Shown: positions 7,086 to 16,317, counted from the first letter of the stretch. The stretch: 64,000 nucleotides of DNA from Sphingobium herbicidovorans (GCF_002080435.1 NZ_CP020538.1:2289501-2353500); one strand, 5' to 3'. Numbers and translations: made by a program. The notes: generated from the sequence alone by a model not told the origin.

Positions 7086-7364
7086 ATGATCAAAGCTGTC
7101 GGCCAGAATATCAGCGCCGCCATAGAGGCTTCCCGCTTGCGGGACAGCGGCAAGGCGCGGGCCTCTTCCGACAAGGGTTCGGTGGGCGTATCGACGTCGG
7201 CGGCTTCGGCCAGCCCCGCCGCACGCATGGCGGCCGAAGGCGCGCCGGTCGATATGGACCGCGTGGCGGCGATCAAGGCCGCCATCGCTTCTGGCAATTA
7301 TCCGGTCGATCCGGCCGCGATCGCCGACAAGATGCTGGCGCTCGACCTGCCGGTTAACGGGTAA
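7086..7364 (+). CDS. flgM: Anti-sigma-28 factor FlgM
   Basis: FlgM holds FliA (sigma-28) inactive until the hook-basal body is complete and FlgM is exported. The 92-residue, disordered-looking protein matches the family length. Its start MIKAVGQNISAAIEASRLRD is typical, and its C-terminal half (VDMDRVAAIKAAIASGNYPV, then DPAAIADKMLALD) is the FliA-binding FlgM domain. It lies between flgA and flgN and appears to have its own sigma-28 promoter (7026-7052), which would make a feedback loop. Confidence 0.95.
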   Translation: MIKAVGQNISAAIEASRLRDSGKARASSDKGSVGVSTSAASASPAARMAAEGAPVDMDRVAAIKAAIASGNYPVDPAAIADKMLALDLPVNG

Positions 7365-7369
7365 CAGCC

Positions 7370-7678
7370 ATGCCGCTCGGCCTTGCAGCGCTGGATGAGC
7401 TTTTCTCGGCTTTCGAGGAGTTGCGCGTGGCGCTTGACGGGACCGACGTGGCTGCCATCGACGCCGCCGCTGCCCGTGTGAGCAAATGCGCCGCAGCCGT
7501 CCGCGCGATCGGCGCGTGGCGCGCCGATGGAGCCATTCGTGAGCGGGTGACGGCGCTGCTTCCCCTGATCGAAGCGGCGCGGGTGCGAATCAATCTGCTG
7601 ACCGATCATGCCGGGCAGCGTTTGTCGCTGCTCGCCGCGCATGGATCGACGCAGGCGCCGCTGGTTTACGGACGGTAA
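7370..7678 (+). CDS. flgN: FlgN-like flagellar export chaperone
   Basis: This 102-residue, mostly helical protein follows flgM by 5 nt, the usual place for flgN, which encodes the chaperone for the hook-filament junction proteins FlgK and FlgL. Sequence support is modest: LDELFSAFEELRVALDGTDV and the later VTALLPLIEAARVRINLLTD resemble FlgN helices. There is no signal peptide or membrane segment. A strong terminator (7721-7744) closes the flgA-flgM-flgN unit. Assignment depends partly on position. Confidence 0.7.
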   Translation: MPLGLAALDELFSAFEELRVALDGTDVAAIDAAAARVSKCAAAVRAIGAWRADGAIRERVTALLPLIEAARVRINLLTDHAGQRLSLLAAHGSTQAPLVYGR

Positions 7679-7720
7679 TTCCCCCGCGGCGTTTGATAAG
7701 AGAGCCACTATTTTGAGAAG

Positions 7721-7744
7721 GGCGCCCATCGAGGCGCCTTTTTT
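7721..7744 (+). terminator. Rho-independent terminator after flgN
   Basis: GGCGCC (7721-7726), a 6-nt loop, GGCGCC (7733-7738), then TTTTTT. It ends the flgA-flgM-flgN transcript before the sigma-54 promoter at 7798. Confidence 0.85.
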
Positions 7745-7797
7745 CGTTCATGCTGAACGCGGCGTAAATATTTATGGAGCGTGCGTTAACCAAATCT

Positions 7798-7812
7798 TGG
7801 CATAAGCCTTGC
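7798..7812 (+). promoter_or_regulatory. Sigma-54 promoter for the transglycosylase-flhA-fliA operon
   Basis: TGGCATAAGCCTTGC: GG (7799-7800) and GC (7811-7812) are 10 nt apart, and only one base of the TGGCAC half differs from consensus. Transcription would begin near 7824, 23 nt before the TTG start at 7847. Confidence 0.82.
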
Positions 7813-7846
7813 TCTAATAGCCCCCGGTACCAAGGGGGATTTTTCT

Positions 7847-8668
7847 TTGTCGGCTTTTGCAGACATATCAGCGACAGGCGCTTCGACCGGCAATCGCGTG
7901 ACCAACGCGATTGCGATGGCCAGCCGCAGGACGGGCGTGGACTTCGCCTATCTGCTGGGCCAAGCGAAGATCGAAAGCAGCCTCAATCCCTCGGCGCGCG
8001 CGACCACCTCGTCCGCGACGGGCCTCTACCAATTTATCGACCAGAGCTGGCTTGCCGTCATCGACAAGCATGGCAGCGAATATGGCCTTGGCTGGGCGGC
8101 GGATTCGATCAGCCGGGGCCAGAACGGGCGCTATTATGTGGCTGACCCCGAAATGCGGCAGCAGATACTGGACCTGCGCAAGCATCCCGAGACCGCTTCG
8201 GTGATGGCGGCGCAGCATGCGTCGGACAACAAGGCCTATCTGGAGCAGCGGCTGGGCCGGGAGGCTGAGCCGGTCGATCTGTATCTGGCGCATTTCCTAG
8301 GCGTTGGCGGGGCGAGCAAGTTCCTGTCGGTCCATGACCGTGCGCCCAATGCCACTGCCGCGTCGATGTTTCCGGCGGCGGCGCGGGCGAACCGTTCGAT
8401 CTTCTACGATCGTTCGGGCAGTGCGCGCAGCTTTTCCGAAATACGCGACCGTTTTGCCGCCAAGCTTCAGAAGGGCGTCGATTCGCTCGACACCGGCCCC
8501 ATTCAATATGCCGCCGCTTCGCTGCCGCAAGGCGCGAAGACGGTGCAGCCCGCCGATTATGTGCGGATCGAAACCCAGCGCCTCGCGACCGCGGCGGACG
8601 TTTCCGTCCGGCCCGACCCGCAGACGGCGCGTCTTGCCTATCTCATGCTCGCCACCCTCGGAAGGTAA
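7847..8668 (+). CDS. Flagellum-associated lytic transglycosylase (SLT domain)
   Basis: This peptidoglycan-cleaving enzyme probably opens the wall for the rod, as SltF does in Rhodobacter. The 273-residue protein has the SLT fold motifs near its N-terminus: GQAKIESSLNP with the catalytic Glu at about residue 43, then ATGLYQFIDQSWL, and later YLAHFLGVGGASKFL. No signal peptide is evident, so export may be through the flagellar apparatus or by a non-classical route. The TTG start is supported by AAGGGGGA 8 nt upstream. It heads the operon with flhA and fliA behind a sigma-54 promoter, and no other flgJ-type muramidase is visible. Confidence 0.85.
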   Translation: MSAFADISATGASTGNRVTNAIAMASRRTGVDFAYLLGQAKIESSLNPSARATTSSATGLYQFIDQSWLAVIDKHGSEYGLGWAADSISRGQNGRYYVADPEMRQQILDLRKHPETASVMAAQHASDNKAYLEQRLGREAEPVDLYLAHFLGVGGASKFLSVHDRAPNATAASMFPAAARANRSIFYDRSGSARSFSEIRDRFAAKLQKGVDSLDTGPIQYAAASLPQGAKTVQPADYVRIETQRLATAADVSVRPDPQTARLAYLMLATLGR

Positions 8669-8677
8669 CGCAGCCGT

Positions 8678-10813
8678 ATGACTCCCGCCCAAGTCAAAGC
8701 GAAGATCTGGACGAACGCCGCCAAGGGGGCCGTGCTGCCCGTCGCGACGTTGATGGTCGTGCTGTTCATGATGGTGCCGGTGCCTGCGTTCATGCTGGAC
8801 ATCGGTTTCATCACCAACATCATGATTTCGCTGGCCGTGCTGATGGTGGCGCTGAACGCCGCCAAGCCGCTGGATTTTTCCAGCTTTCCCACGGTTCTGC
8901 TGTTCGCGACGCTGCTGCGGTTGGCGCTGAACGTCGCCTCTACCCGCGTCGTGCTGGTGCAGGGGCATGAAGGATCGGACGCGGCGGGCCATGTGATCGA
9001 AGCGTTCGGTCACTTCCTGATCGGCGGCGACTATGTCGTCGGCATCTTCGTCTTTGCGATCCTGATGATCATCAACCTGGTGGTCATCACCAAGGGCGCG
9101 GGCCGCGTGTCGGAAGTCAGCGCGCGCTTCACCCTGGACGCCCTGCCGGGCAAGCAGATGGCGATCGACGCCGACCTGAACGCCGGCCTGATGACGCCCG
9201 AAGAAGCCAAGCTCCGCCGCCGCGAAGTGGCGACCGAAGCGGACTTCTACGGCTCGATGGACGGTGCGTCGAAGTTCGTGAAGGGCGACGCGGTTGCGGG
9301 TATCCTGATCCTTGCCATCAACATCGTCGGCGGCATCATCCTGGGCGTGGTCAGCCATGGCCTTTCCATGGGCGATGCCGCGCAGACTTACATCATCCTG
9401 GCGATCGGCGACGCGCTGGTGGCGCAGGTTCCCGCGTTGCTGCTTTCCATCGCAGCGGCCGCCATCGTGACGCGGGTCGGCAGCGAGGACGATCTTGGCA
9501 ACCAGATCACCAATCAGTTCGGATCGGGCCGCGCCTGGGTTCCGGTGGCGGCGATCCTCGGCTTCCTCGGCATCCTGCCGGGCATGCCGCACTTCATCAT
9601 CCTGTCGGCTGCGGCCATTGCTGGGTTCATCGCATGGCAACTGCGCAAGACGGCGCAGGCCAAGGCCGCCGAGCCGGAACCGATGCCCGAGCCTGCCAAC
9701 CCAGCGGTCATCGAATGGAATGACGTTTCGGACGGTGCGATCCTGGGGCTGGAAATCGGCTATGGCCTCATCAGCCTGGTCGATGAGCGCAAGGGCGCTC
9801 CGCTGATGGCGCGCATCACGGGCATCCGCCGCCAGCTTTCCAAGGAGCTGGGCTTCGTCGTGCCGATGGTGCGGGTGAAGGATAATCTGGCGCTGGAGCC
9901 GAACCAGTACCGCATCACCATCGCCGGCGTCGTCGTCGGCGAGGACGAGATTTATCCCGAGGATCTGCTCGCGCTGGACAGCGGCGCGCTGGAAGGCGTG
10001 GTGTCTGGCCGCGAGGCGAAGGATCCGACCTTCGGTCTGGACGCCGTGTGGATTTCGCCCGCCAAGCGCAGCGAAGCGGTGGTCGCAGGCTATACGGTGG
10101 TCGATCCGCCGACAGTCGTCGCCACCCATCTGAACCAACTGATCGCCATGAACGCCAGCGAGATGTTCGGCCTGGACGAAGCGCGCAAGCTGCTCGACAA
10201 TCTGAAGGATGCCGCGCCCCAGCTGGTCGATGGCCTGACCCCCGGCGCGCTCAGCCTGACGCAGATTTCCGCGCTGTGCCGCGCGCTGCTGTCCGAAGGG
10301 ATTGCGCTGAAGGACTTCCGCCGCATCTGCGAGGCGATGGTCGATGCCGCACGGCCCGACATGAGCCACGAGCAGCTGGTGGAAGCTGTCCGTCAGCGGA
10401 TCGGTTCGCTGATCATCCAGGGCCTTGTGCCCGTGAAGATGCCGCTGCCGGTCATCACGCTGGACGGCGATCTGGAGGCGTTGCTGGCGCAGGCGATGCG
10501 CGTCGCGGGCGACGCCCGCCACCCGATCGAACCGGCCCTCGCCAACCGTATCATCGAATCGGTGGTGCAGGCCGCTCGCCCGATCATGGGGCAGGCGCGC
10601 AACTTCGCCATCGTGACTTCGCCCGTGGCGCGCCGCGCGCTCGCCCGCCTGTTCAAGCCGCACCTGCCCGAAACGCCGGTGCTGTCGTTCCTGGAAATTC
10701 CCGATGGCAAGGGCGTGGAAGTCGTCGCCGTGGTTGGCGGCGAACAGCGGCCCGCGCCGCGCCACGATCCGCTGCCCCGCGAACCCGTTTCTGGCCGCGA
10801 ACGCGTTGCCTGA
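8678..10813 (+). CDS. flhA: Flagellar type III export gate protein FlhA
   Basis: FlhA forms the nonameric export gate that receives flagellar substrates from chaperones. At 711 residues it has the family length (about 690). The N-terminal half has about eight membrane helices (from GAVLPVATLMVVLFMMVPVP onward) and the FHIPEP-family signature ARFTLDALPGKQMAIDADLN. The C-terminal half is the soluble cytoplasmic domain (LPVITLDGDLEALLAQAM and VLSFLEIPDGKGVEVVAVVG). It lies 9 nt after the transglycosylase and 12 nt before fliA. flhF and flhG, often found between flhA and fliA, are absent here. Confidence 0.98.
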   Translation: MTPAQVKAKIWTNAAKGAVLPVATLMVVLFMMVPVPAFMLDIGFITNIMISLAVLMVALNAAKPLDFSSFPTVLLFATLLRLALNVASTRVVLVQGHEGSDAAGHVIEAFGHFLIGGDYVVGIFVFAILMIINLVVITKGAGRVSEVSARFTLDALPGKQMAIDADLNAGLMTPEEAKLRRREVATEADFYGSMDGASKFVKGDAVAGILILAINIVGGIILGVVSHGLSMGDAAQTYIILAIGDALVAQVPALLLSIAAAAIVTRVGSEDDLGNQITNQFGSGRAWVPVAAILGFLGILPGMPHFIILSAAAIAGFIAWQLRKTAQAKAAEPEPMPEPANPAVIEWNDVSDGAILGLEIGYGLISLVDERKGAPLMARITGIRRQLSKELGFVVPMVRVKDNLALEPNQYRITIAGVVVGEDEIYPEDLLALDSGALEGVVSGREAKDPTFGLDAVWISPAKRSEAVVAGYTVVDPPTVVATHLNQLIAMNASEMFGLDEARKLLDNLKDAAPQLVDGLTPGALSLTQISALCRALLSEGIALKDFRRICEAMVDAARPDMSHEQLVEAVRQRIGSLIIQGLVPVKMPLPVITLDGDLEALLAQAMRVAGDARHPIEPALANRIIESVVQAARPIMGQARNFAIVTSPVARRALARLFKPHLPETPVLSFLEIPDGKGVEVVAVVGGEQRPAPRHDPLPREPVSGRERVA

Positions 10814-10825
10814 GGAGCCTGACCC

Positions 10826-11557
10826 ATGTTCATGAAGAAGGTCGTCGCCGGTTCCGACGCGAATACCTATGGCCGGTCGAACAATTCGCCCGAGCAACTC
10901 GCCCGGCGCTACATGCCGCTGGTGCGCAAGATCGCCTGGCATGTCCATGGCCGCGTATCGAGCGCGGTCGAGGTAGAGGATCTGTTGCAGATCGGCATGG
11001 TCGCGCTGGTCGAGGCGGCCAATAGTTTTCAGGATCGGGGCCTTGGCTTTGCCTCCTACGCGCAGTTGCGCGTGCGGGGCGCGATGATCGACCATTTGCG
11101 CCGTGGCGCGACGCTCGCCCGGTCAGCGATGGCGAACCGCAAGCAGCTGGCGGCGGTGCGCAGCCGGTTGGAACAGCAGCTGCGCCGCATGCCGCTGGAG
11201 GCGGAAATGGCCGCTGAAATGGGCATGGACGCGGCAAGCTATCGCGTGTTCGCCGATGGCTGTGAAATGGTTCAGCATACGAGCATGGACGAAGTCTATT
11301 CGGACCAGTCCATGTGGTTCGCCGATGTCGAGGACAGGGCGGACGATGTGATGGAGCGCGAGTCGCTGAAGGCTGCGCTGGCCAAGTGCATCGGCGAACT
11401 GCCGCAGCGCGAGGCGATGGTGCTGCAACTCTATTTCGTCGAGGAATTGAACTTGGAGGAAATCGGGCAGGCGCTGGACATCGGTGCGGCGCGCGTATGC
11501 CAGATCAAGAAAGCCGCGCTCGACAAGCTACGCGAGAAACTGAACGAGTGGGATTGA
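10826..11557 (+). CDS. fliA: Flagellar sigma factor FliA (sigma-28)
   Basis: FliA directs RNA polymerase to late flagellar promoters. The 243-residue protein has sigma-70 family region 2 (VEDLLQIGMVALVEAANSFQ, then RGLGFASYAQLRVRGAMIDHL) and region 4 with its helix-turn-helix (NLEEIGQALDIGAARVCQIK), and lacks region 1.1. GGAG lies 8 nt before the ATG. Its likely targets in this window are the TAAA-N15-GCCGTTNT elements before motA, flgM, fliC, fliL, 30404 and fliD. FlgM (7086-7364) should be its antagonist. fliA itself should be expressed from the sigma-54 promoter at 7798-7812. Confidence 0.97.
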   Translation: MFMKKVVAGSDANTYGRSNNSPEQLARRYMPLVRKIAWHVHGRVSSAVEVEDLLQIGMVALVEAANSFQDRGLGFASYAQLRVRGAMIDHLRRGATLARSAMANRKQLAAVRSRLEQQLRRMPLEAEMAAEMGMDAASYRVFADGCEMVQHTSMDEVYSDQSMWFADVEDRADDVMERESLKAALAKCIGELPQREAMVLQLYFVEELNLEEIGQALDIGAARVCQIKKAALDKLREKLNEWD

Positions 11558-11599
11558 TTTGCGCTGCCAGATCCTAGCTTTCGCTGGCGTGACGGGTGC

Positions 11600-13495
11600 C
11601 TAACGGTCGTTAGCAACCGCCTGCTTGAGCGGAGCGACTTCCCCGATCTGTTCAGGATAATGGGGCGGGTGATAATTTTGCGCGCGCCACCATGGCTCGG
11701 CAACCTGAAACAGCCCACTCTGTTCGGCCTTGTGGCCCAGACCCTTGCGCGCGGTGACGGCCGCGAGGACCGGGGCCAGCACGAGGCCCGCCACCACCGG
11801 AATGATCCAGCCGATCGACGTGCCGCCTTTCAGCGCCAATAGCGTGAGCGCCGCTCCCAGCAGGATATGATATTTGAACAGCCAGATGGCGCTGGTCATC
11901 GCCATGCCGTCGCGGTCGCGGATCTGGCCGCTCCAGCTGCTTTTGCGGCCCATCAATATGCCGAACAGGTTGATCGTCTGGGTCAGCATGCTGACGGGCG
12001 CCATCAGGATCGACAGTGCGATGTCGGCTATCACGCCCCGGCTCATGCGCGCGGCCCCGCCAAAGCCGATGCGGCGGGCGGGATCGGCCATGGCCCAAAG
12101 CATCGACAGCAGTTTCGGCCCGAACAGCAGCACCGCCGTCAGCGCCAGCAGCCCGCCCGAAGGCAGCACTGCGCTGGGCGGCCATACGCCCGCAAGCGCG
12201 CCGCCAAGGACGACCAGTATCAGCGCCAGCCAGAGCGGCGAGGTGCAATAGGCTGACGCCCCGACCAGCAATTGAAAGCGGCTGACCGGATGCAGGCCCC
12301 TGATCCGGGGGATCAGCGGCACATGCTGGATATTCCCCTGGCACCAGCGGCGGTCGCGGGTGGCAAGATCGGGCAGGGAGGGAGGAAATTCTTCGAAACT
12401 GTCGTCGGCCATGACCATGTGGACGTCCCAGCCGCGCCGACGCAGCAATGCGGCCTCGATCATGTCATGGCTCATGATATGGCCGCCAAAGGGCGCACGG
12501 CCCGGCAGTTCGGGAAGGCCGCAGCTTTGCGCGAAAGCCTTTGTACGCAATATGGCGTTATGGCCCCAGAACATGCCCTCCGATCCGGCCCACCAGATCA
12601 TGCCCGCCGCGGAAATGGGACCGAACAGGCGACTTGCGAACTGCTGCCAGCGCGCGAACAAGGTCGCCGCGCCCACGATCGTCGGCACCGTCTGGATAAG
12701 GCCGACATGGGGGTGCTGTTCCATGTCGAGGGCGAGGCGCGCCATGGTCTGGCCGCTCATGACGCTGTCCGCGTCCAGCACGATCATATAATCATAGCCG
12801 CCGCCAAAGCGCTGCACCCATTCGGCGATATTGCCCGGCTTGCGGCCTGTGTTGAGCGCGCGCCGCCGGTAATGGACGGGCCGCGAGAAACCTTTGCGCA
12901 TTTCCAGATAGGTCTTGCGCTCTATCTCGCCACTGGCGGGGTTGGAATCGCTCAGGATGAAGAATTCGAACCGTTCATTGCCCATCACCTGCGCCAGCGA
13001 CCGTTCCATGATCGACAGGCGGCCCATGACGCCCAGGAAATCTTCATTGCACACGGGCAGCAGGACGGCGGTTCGTCCGCGAAGGGGCGACGCGAATAGC
13101 GAGCGATAGGGACGGACGCCCGGCCCCTTGCCCATGGTAAGCGTCAGGAAACCGATCAGGCTGGTGGCGAAGCCGAAGGCGATCCAGGCAAAGAGGGGGA
13201 TGAACAGCGCGAGATAGACGCCTTCCCACAGCGAGAGGCCGTCAAGGCCGATGGAGCGGCGCATGTCGTGCGCAGCCATGGAGGCGGGCAGCAACGCCAG
13301 CAGCACGACCAGCATACGCCGCGCCCATTGGTCGATATTCAGCGGCCGATGCGGAAAATCGCGGGGATGTTCGCGAAAGTCCTGCTCCGGCATGGCGATC
13401 GGCATTTCCATGGGCACATGCTCGAACCCCGGCGCGGGTGGAGGGGTTGCCGCCTTTGCCTTGCCGTCCGCCACTGTGTCGCCGATCGCCGTCAT
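11600..13495 (-). CDS. opgH: Glucans biosynthesis glucosyltransferase OpgH (MdoH)
   Basis: OpgH is the inner-membrane glucosyltransferase that makes the beta-glucan backbone of osmoregulated periplasmic glucans from UDP-glucose. The 631-residue protein has the cellulose-synthase-like GT2 motifs VLLPVCNED, the DADS metal site (MIVLDADSVMSG), GSEGMFWGHNAILRTKAFA and the acceptor motif RRWCQGNIQH, with about six to eight membrane helices around it. ATG 13495 is the first ATG; an in-frame TTG at 13531 would add 12 residues. It follows opgG on the same strand and is tail-to-tail with fliA. The length is shorter than E. coli MdoH (847), which has a longer N-terminus. Confidence 0.93.
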   Translation of the reverse strand: MTAIGDTVADGKAKAATPPPAPGFEHVPMEMPIAMPEQDFREHPRDFPHRPLNIDQWARRMLVVLLALLPASMAAHDMRRSIGLDGLSLWEGVYLALFIPLFAWIAFGFATSLIGFLTLTMGKGPGVRPYRSLFASPLRGRTAVLLPVCNEDFLGVMGRLSIMERSLAQVMGNERFEFFILSDSNPASGEIERKTYLEMRKGFSRPVHYRRRALNTGRKPGNIAEWVQRFGGGYDYMIVLDADSVMSGQTMARLALDMEQHPHVGLIQTVPTIVGAATLFARWQQFASRLFGPISAAGMIWWAGSEGMFWGHNAILRTKAFAQSCGLPELPGRAPFGGHIMSHDMIEAALLRRRGWDVHMVMADDSFEEFPPSLPDLATRDRRWCQGNIQHVPLIPRIRGLHPVSRFQLLVGASAYCTSPLWLALILVVLGGALAGVWPPSAVLPSGGLLALTAVLLFGPKLLSMLWAMADPARRIGFGGAARMSRGVIADIALSILMAPVSMLTQTINLFGILMGRKSSWSGQIRDRDGMAMTSAIWLFKYHILLGAALTLLALKGGTSIGWIIPVVAGLVLAPVLAAVTARKGLGHKAEQSGLFQVAEPWWRAQNYHPPHYPEQIGEVAPLKQAVANDR

Positions 13496-13555
13496 TCCAA
13501 ATCCGTTCTGATGTCGTAACGGACGCGACAATGCGCCCGGTCATCGCCGGTTCCC

Positions 13556-15040
13556 TCAAGCACCAAGCGGGTAATGCACATATTCGCTGAAGGGTCGATT
13601 GCCGTTGCGGAGCTGGACGCGGATATCAGCCGGTTTGCCGCTGTTCCGCCGGATGTCGAGCGCGACGCGGAAAAGACCGGGCCGATGGAGGACCGGATAG
13701 CCGCCTTTCCTGACCAGCGCGCCATCGGCCACATCGACCCAGATGTCGGGCTTTGCATCTTGAGCGACACCTGAAAAATCAAGGATAAGGCGGTCTACGC
13801 CTGCCTCGTTCGCTTGCCCTGTCCAGACATTGGCGAGCAGCGCGCCACTATTCGCCGGGCCGGTCGCCGACGACCAGTCCAGCCTGTAGCTGGCGTCGAT
13901 CCGGCTGCCTGGACGCACGCTGGCCGCCGGGGTCCAGTAGGCGCAGACATTATCGACATATTCGCTGGTGGTCGGAAATTCATATAGCCGAACCTGCCCT
14001 GCGCCAAAGGGCTTGCGCGGGCTGGCCCAAAGCGACGGACGGCGTTCGTAGAAAACCCCGTCATCCTGATAATGATCGAAATCCCGGTCGCGCTGCATCA
14101 GGCCGAAGCCCCGCGGATTGCGTTCGGTGAAGCCATCGACCCGAGGCGCCGAGGGGTTGATCAGCGGCCGGGCATGGGTTGTCCCGTCGGCGCTGCCGAC
14201 TGCCAGCAGGTCGGAATCGTGGATTTCGGGCCGCCAGTCGGTGCGGGCCGCGCGGCTGGCCTGATCATACCAGAACATGCTGGTCATCGGCATCAGCCCC
14301 AGTTCCGCTATGGCGCGGCGGGGAAAGAGCGCGGCATCGACATCCTGCCGCACGCCCTGCGGCGTCCTTTCGCTGATAAAGCGGTAAGCGCCCGTGACCG
14401 ACGCGCCGTCGAGCAGGGCGTATATGGTGAGGCTGCTTGGCCCCATGCGCTCAAGCCAGAAATGGGTGAAGCGGGGAAATTCCTCCTTGCCCTGTATGCT
14501 GGTGTTGATTGCGATCGCGCGGGCGGAAAGGCCGAACTGTTTCGTGGCTCCGGGCGACCGGAAATAGCTGGCCCCCAGAAATGACAGCCAGTCGCCGTCG
14601 CGCGCGGCGGTCATGACGCGAAATCCGGCATAGCCTGCGTCCGGGCCAAGCTGGCGCACGGCATTGTCGGCAGGCGCATCGAAGATGGTGGGATCGTAGC
14701 GCAGCGGCGTCGCGCGGCCATTTTCAACCAGCGCTATTTCGACGGGCTGTTCGGCAGAGGCGCTCAACGGGAAGAGCTGGACGCCCGTGTCGCCGGGCAG
14801 ATTGCCCCAGATCGTCCGGTCGTCGCGGAAGCGCGCCTGATACAAGGCGTCGTAATTGACGTTGCGGGCGCCCGGATGGTGCGGCGTTTCCCGATAGGGC
14901 TGACGCGAAAGCCGCCGCGCCTGGGCGATTACCATATCCCAGGAAAAGCGATCGCCGCGCGGCTGGGCCAAGGCCGATCGGGGGAATAGAAGCGATGCGC
15001 CTGAGGCAGCGATCATCGCGCGCCGGTCTATCTTGATCAT
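13556..15040 (-). CDS. opgG: Periplasmic glucan biosynthesis protein OpgG/OpgD family
   Basis: This periplasmic enzyme works with OpgH on the release or branching of osmoregulated periplasmic glucans. The ~494-residue protein matches the MdoG/MdoD family (SWDMVIAQARRLSRQPYRET, RFRDDRTIWGNLPGDTGVQL, SYFRSPGATKQFGLSARAIA, YRFISERTPQGVRQDVDAAL). Its N-terminus MIKIDRRAMIAASGASLLFP looks like a twin-arginine signal, as in OpgD, so it could be called opgD. The frame is open further upstream, but the signal peptide fixes the start near 15040 (ATG 15049 also possible). opgH follows directly. Confidence 0.88.
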   Translation of the reverse strand: MIKIDRRAMIAASGASLLFPRSALAQPRGDRFSWDMVIAQARRLSRQPYRETPHHPGARNVNYDALYQARFRDDRTIWGNLPGDTGVQLFPLSASAEQPVEIALVENGRATPLRYDPTIFDAPADNAVRQLGPDAGYAGFRVMTAARDGDWLSFLGASYFRSPGATKQFGLSARAIAINTSIQGKEEFPRFTHFWLERMGPSSLTIYALLDGASVTGAYRFISERTPQGVRQDVDAALFPRRAIAELGLMPMTSMFWYDQASRAARTDWRPEIHDSDLLAVGSADGTTHARPLINPSAPRVDGFTERNPRGFGLMQRDRDFDHYQDDGVFYERRPSLWASPRKPFGAGQVRLYEFPTTSEYVDNVCAYWTPAASVRPGSRIDASYRLDWSSATGPANSGALLANVWTGQANEAGVDRLILDFSGVAQDAKPDIWVDVADGALVRKGGYPVLHRPGLFRVALDIRRNSGKPADIRVQLRNGNRPFSEYVHYPLGA

Positions 15041-15098
15041 GGCCGCCATGATGGGCGCATGGAGGCACATTGCAAGCCTTGGCTGCCCAAAAAGCGGT

Positions 15099-15128
15099 GA
15101 AGCCTCCGCCCGGGGGGACGGAGGCTTC
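15099..15128 (-). terminator. Terminator after fliC
   Basis: This is a perfect 10-bp inverted repeat, GAAGCCTCCG (15099-15108) and CGGAGGCTTC (15119-15128), with a C/G-only loop region. On the minus strand it is followed 6 nt later by CTTTTT. It lies about 130 nt past the flagellin stop codon. Confidence 0.7.
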
Positions 15129-15255
15129 GAAATGCTGGCCGTTCGATCGAAGGTTGGTCGCCCGGCGCGGTGGGGACTGTAGATGCGCCGGGTTCCCGTG
15201 ACTGGCTGCAAGGTGACCACTACCCCAGCCGGTCAGTTCAGGCAGCTGAGCCGGA

Positions 15256-16089
15256 TTACTGGATCAGCTTGAGGACGTTCTGCTGGCTCTGGTTCGCCTG
15301 GGCCAGCATCGCCGTCGAAGCCTGGTTCAGGATCTGCGACTTGGCGAGTGCGGTCGTTTCAGCCGAGAAGTCGGCGTCTTCGATGCGGCTGCGGGCGTCC
15401 GACAGGTTGGTGATGTTGTTGGTCAGGCTGTTGACCGTCGATTCCAGCTGGTTCTGAGCCGCACCGAGCGAAGCGCGGGTCGTGGCGACAGCCGCCAATG
15501 CGGTGTCTGCGGCGGTCAGCGTCGCGGCGGCCAGCGCCGAGGTCGTGACGTCCGACGTGGTCAGGTCGGCCAGGGCAGCGAAAGCGATGTTCACGACGTC
15601 GCCGGCGTTCGCGCCAGCCTGAATGTCGATGTCGCCAGCCTGGGCGGTGTAGGTGGCTGCCGGCGCCGCGTCAGCGTTGAAGATGCGGACGCCGTTGAAT
15701 TCGGTGGTGGCGAGGACGCTGGTGATCTGCGTCTTGAGCGCGGCGGCTTCAGCGTTCAGGTTGGTGCGGTCGGTGGCCGAGTAGGTTTCCGACTTCGACT
15801 GGACGGCCAGTTCGCGGATGCGCTGCAGCATGTTGGTGACTTCGCCCAGCGCGCCTTCAGCGGTCTGCGCAAGGCTGATGCCGTCATTGGCGTTGCGGAT
15901 GCCCTGGGTCATGCCCTTGATCTGCGATGTCATCTGCGAGGAGATGGCGAGGCCGGCGGCATCGTCCTTGGCGCTGTTGATGCGCTTGCCGCTCGACAGA
16001 CGCTCCATCGCGGTGCTCAGCGACTTGCCTGCGAGAGCCGAAGCATTGGCGGCGCGCAGAGCGGAGGAGTTGGTTCCGATAACAGTCAT
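15256..16089 (-). CDS. fliC: Flagellin FliC
   Basis: This is the filament subunit. The 277-residue protein has the conserved flagellin ends: N-terminal [20 protein letters not shown] and [24 protein letters not shown], and C-terminal [20 protein letters not shown] followed by [20 protein letters not shown]. The short central segment (about residues 140-200) is Ala/Thr/Asp rich with no large outer domain. It is a single copy in the window, transcribed away from the activator gene, with an excellent sigma-28 promoter 64 nt upstream and a terminator downstream. No flaF or flbT is adjacent. Confidence 0.98.
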   Translation of the reverse strand: MTVIGTNSSALRAANASALAGKSLSTAMERLSSGKRINSAKDDAAGLAISSQMTSQIKGMTQGIRNANDGISLAQTAEGALGEVTNMLQRIRELAVQSKSETYSATDRTNLNAEAAALKTQITSVLATTEFNGVRIFNADAAPAATYTAQAGDIDIQAGANAGDVVNIAFAALADLTTSDVTTSALAAATLTAADTALAAVATTRASLGAAQNQLESTVNSLTNNITNLSDARSRIEDADFSAETTALAKSQILNQASTAMLAQANQSQQNVLKLIQ

Positions 16090-16152
16090 GATGAATTCCC
16101 TTCTCTTAACCTCAGGTCGCTGCCTTCAGGCTGCTTGCGGCCTCGAAAGGGG

Positions 16153-16179
16153 ATAACGGCGCGGCGGGAAAAGCTTTTA
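16153..16179 (-). promoter_or_regulatory. FliA (sigma-28) promoter for fliC
   Basis: The minus strand reads TAAA (16179-16176), 15 nt, then GCCGTTAT (16160-16153). Transcription should start near 16146, about 56 nt before the flagellin ATG. Confidence 0.88.
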
Positions 16180-16269
16180 GGGACAGCGTCGCTTTTTTTG
16201 AAAAAAGTGCAAAAGGCGCGGAAATGCGCGGGTTTCGCAAGGGGCTGGAGCCAGCATCCAGTTTCCAGC

Positions 16270-16317
16270 GGCGGCAAAACGGAAAAAAATTGCCGCCTTT
16301 CGGCAGGGTAATTGCCG
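16270..16317. promoter_or_regulatory. Regulatory palindromes and sigma-54-like element between fliC and the activator gene
   Basis: A perfect inverted repeat GGCGGCAA (16270-16277) and TTGCCGCC (16290-16297) is followed by CGGCAGGGTAATTGC (16301-16315), which reads GG-N10-GC on the plus strand. The overlapping minus strand CGGCAATTACCCTGC also reads GG-N10-GC. The plus-strand element could drive the activator gene and fliE onward. The half sites CGGCAA/TTGCCG recur at 5199-5214. Confidence 0.5.

Noticed and set aside
8297..11095. Long open frame of 932 codons on the minus strand across flhA
   Set aside because: It is antisense to a certain flhA gene, is rich in Arg/His/Gln as expected for an antisense shadow of GC-rich coding DNA, and has no family motif.
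11600..15040. opgGH as part of the flagellar system
   Set aside because: The glucan genes lie between fliA and fliC, on the opposite strand from fliA, but have their own well-known function and no flagellar promoter was seen for them. The arrangement is noted only as context.
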